This document shows positions 63,945-64,000 of a stretch of 64,000 nucleotides of DNA, one piece after another (position 1 is the first letter of the stretch; each line of letters begins with the position of its first letter). The stretch is taken from assembly GCA_020063565.1 (NCBI GenBank), contig JAICDB010000006.1, positions 62,001 to 126,000 on the forward strand. The letters run 5' to 3'. A program made the position numbers and the translations under genes. The DNA is from Clostridiales bacterium (lineage in GTDB: Bacteria; Bacillota; DSM-16504; Desulfitibacterales; JAICDB01). The notes under the pieces are model-generated. The model searched no databases. It saw nothing but the letters and a program-made list of their open reading frames with translations, and was not told where the DNA came from.

Positions 63945-64000
63945 TACACCAGCCCCTTTCTTTTGTAGTAATATATCTTTCTGCTTTTCTCAAATTTTCT
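63944..64000 (-). CDS. 3' end of a PrgI-like conjugation membrane protein (partial)
   Basis: The last 18 codons (RKFEKSRKIYYYKRKGLV) of a gene that enters from the right edge, stopping with TAA that overlaps the next ATG. A Lys/Tyr-rich tail at this position is typical of PrgI-family proteins just before VirB4 in Gram-positive elements. Too short for certainty. Confidence 0.45.
   Translation of the reverse strand, partial: RKFEKSRKIYYYKRKGLV

Overview
The window reads as chromosome from a low-GC, anaerobic, spore-forming Firmicute of the Clostridia type (Peptococcaceae- or Syntrophomonadales-like; genus not determinable by eye). The clues are a spoIVFA/spoIVFB pair, SpoVR, LonB, a GerMN lipoprotein, the mreBCD/minCDE order followed by the spoIVF genes, an exported [FeFe]-hydrogenase, Rex, a T-box valS and a TPP riboswitch. 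Almost all chromosomal genes lie on the minus strand.

Positions 1-50 kb are core chromosome. From high to low coordinates, a cell-shape and division block runs maf-radC-mreB-mreC-mreD-mrdA, a terminator, then minC-minD-minE, a homocysteine methyltransferase-like gene, rodA, a TPP riboswitch with thiD-thiL, spoIVFA-spoIVFB, a TIGR03960 radical SAM gene and its TIGR03936 partner. Next come rex, folC, T-box/valS, a MeaB GTPase, a plus-strand EamA transporter, and a three-gene exported hydrogenase module whose NrfD anchor carries a frameshift. A protein quality-control block follows (ysxC, lonA, lonB, clpX, clpP, tig), then seven tRNA genes (Gly, Leu, Lys, Gln, His, Arg, Gly), rdgB-rph, an MBL hydrolase, a 2-hydroxyacid dehydrogenase, a BadF-type activator with a 2-hydroxyacyl-CoA dehydratase-like protein, murI, a multidomain amidase, a GerMN lipoprotein, a LytTR regulator, hisC and spoVR. 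A TTCGAA-ended miniature repeat is scattered through the intergenic gaps from about 21 to 41 kb.

From about 49.8 kb to the right edge the DNA is an integrative, apparently conjugative element. A large serine recombinase sits directly beside a spoVR gene that has lost about 65 N-terminal residues, so the element appears to have integrated inside spoVR, in the manner of skin-type intervening elements. The element carries AT-rich accessory DNA (XRE regulators, an ImmR/ImmA-like pair, a Fic-like protein, a truncated Cap4/DUF4297-like nuclease), two copies of a GC-rich structured 340-370 bp element, an eroded ArdC antirestriction gene, an intergenic region full of nested palindromes, a DUF6710-like gene, and GC-richer type IV secretion genes (M23 hydrolase, VirB4 in two ORFs, end of a PrgI-like gene) that run off the right edge.

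The strongest candidates for something new are the spoVR/recombinase junction with a neighbouring 60-residue protein, the duplicated structured element with its linked regulator modules, the nested palindromes at 59.0-59.5 kb, the three abutting hairpins before a MinC that lacks its N-terminal domain, and the hairpin hiding the spoIVFA ribosome binding site.
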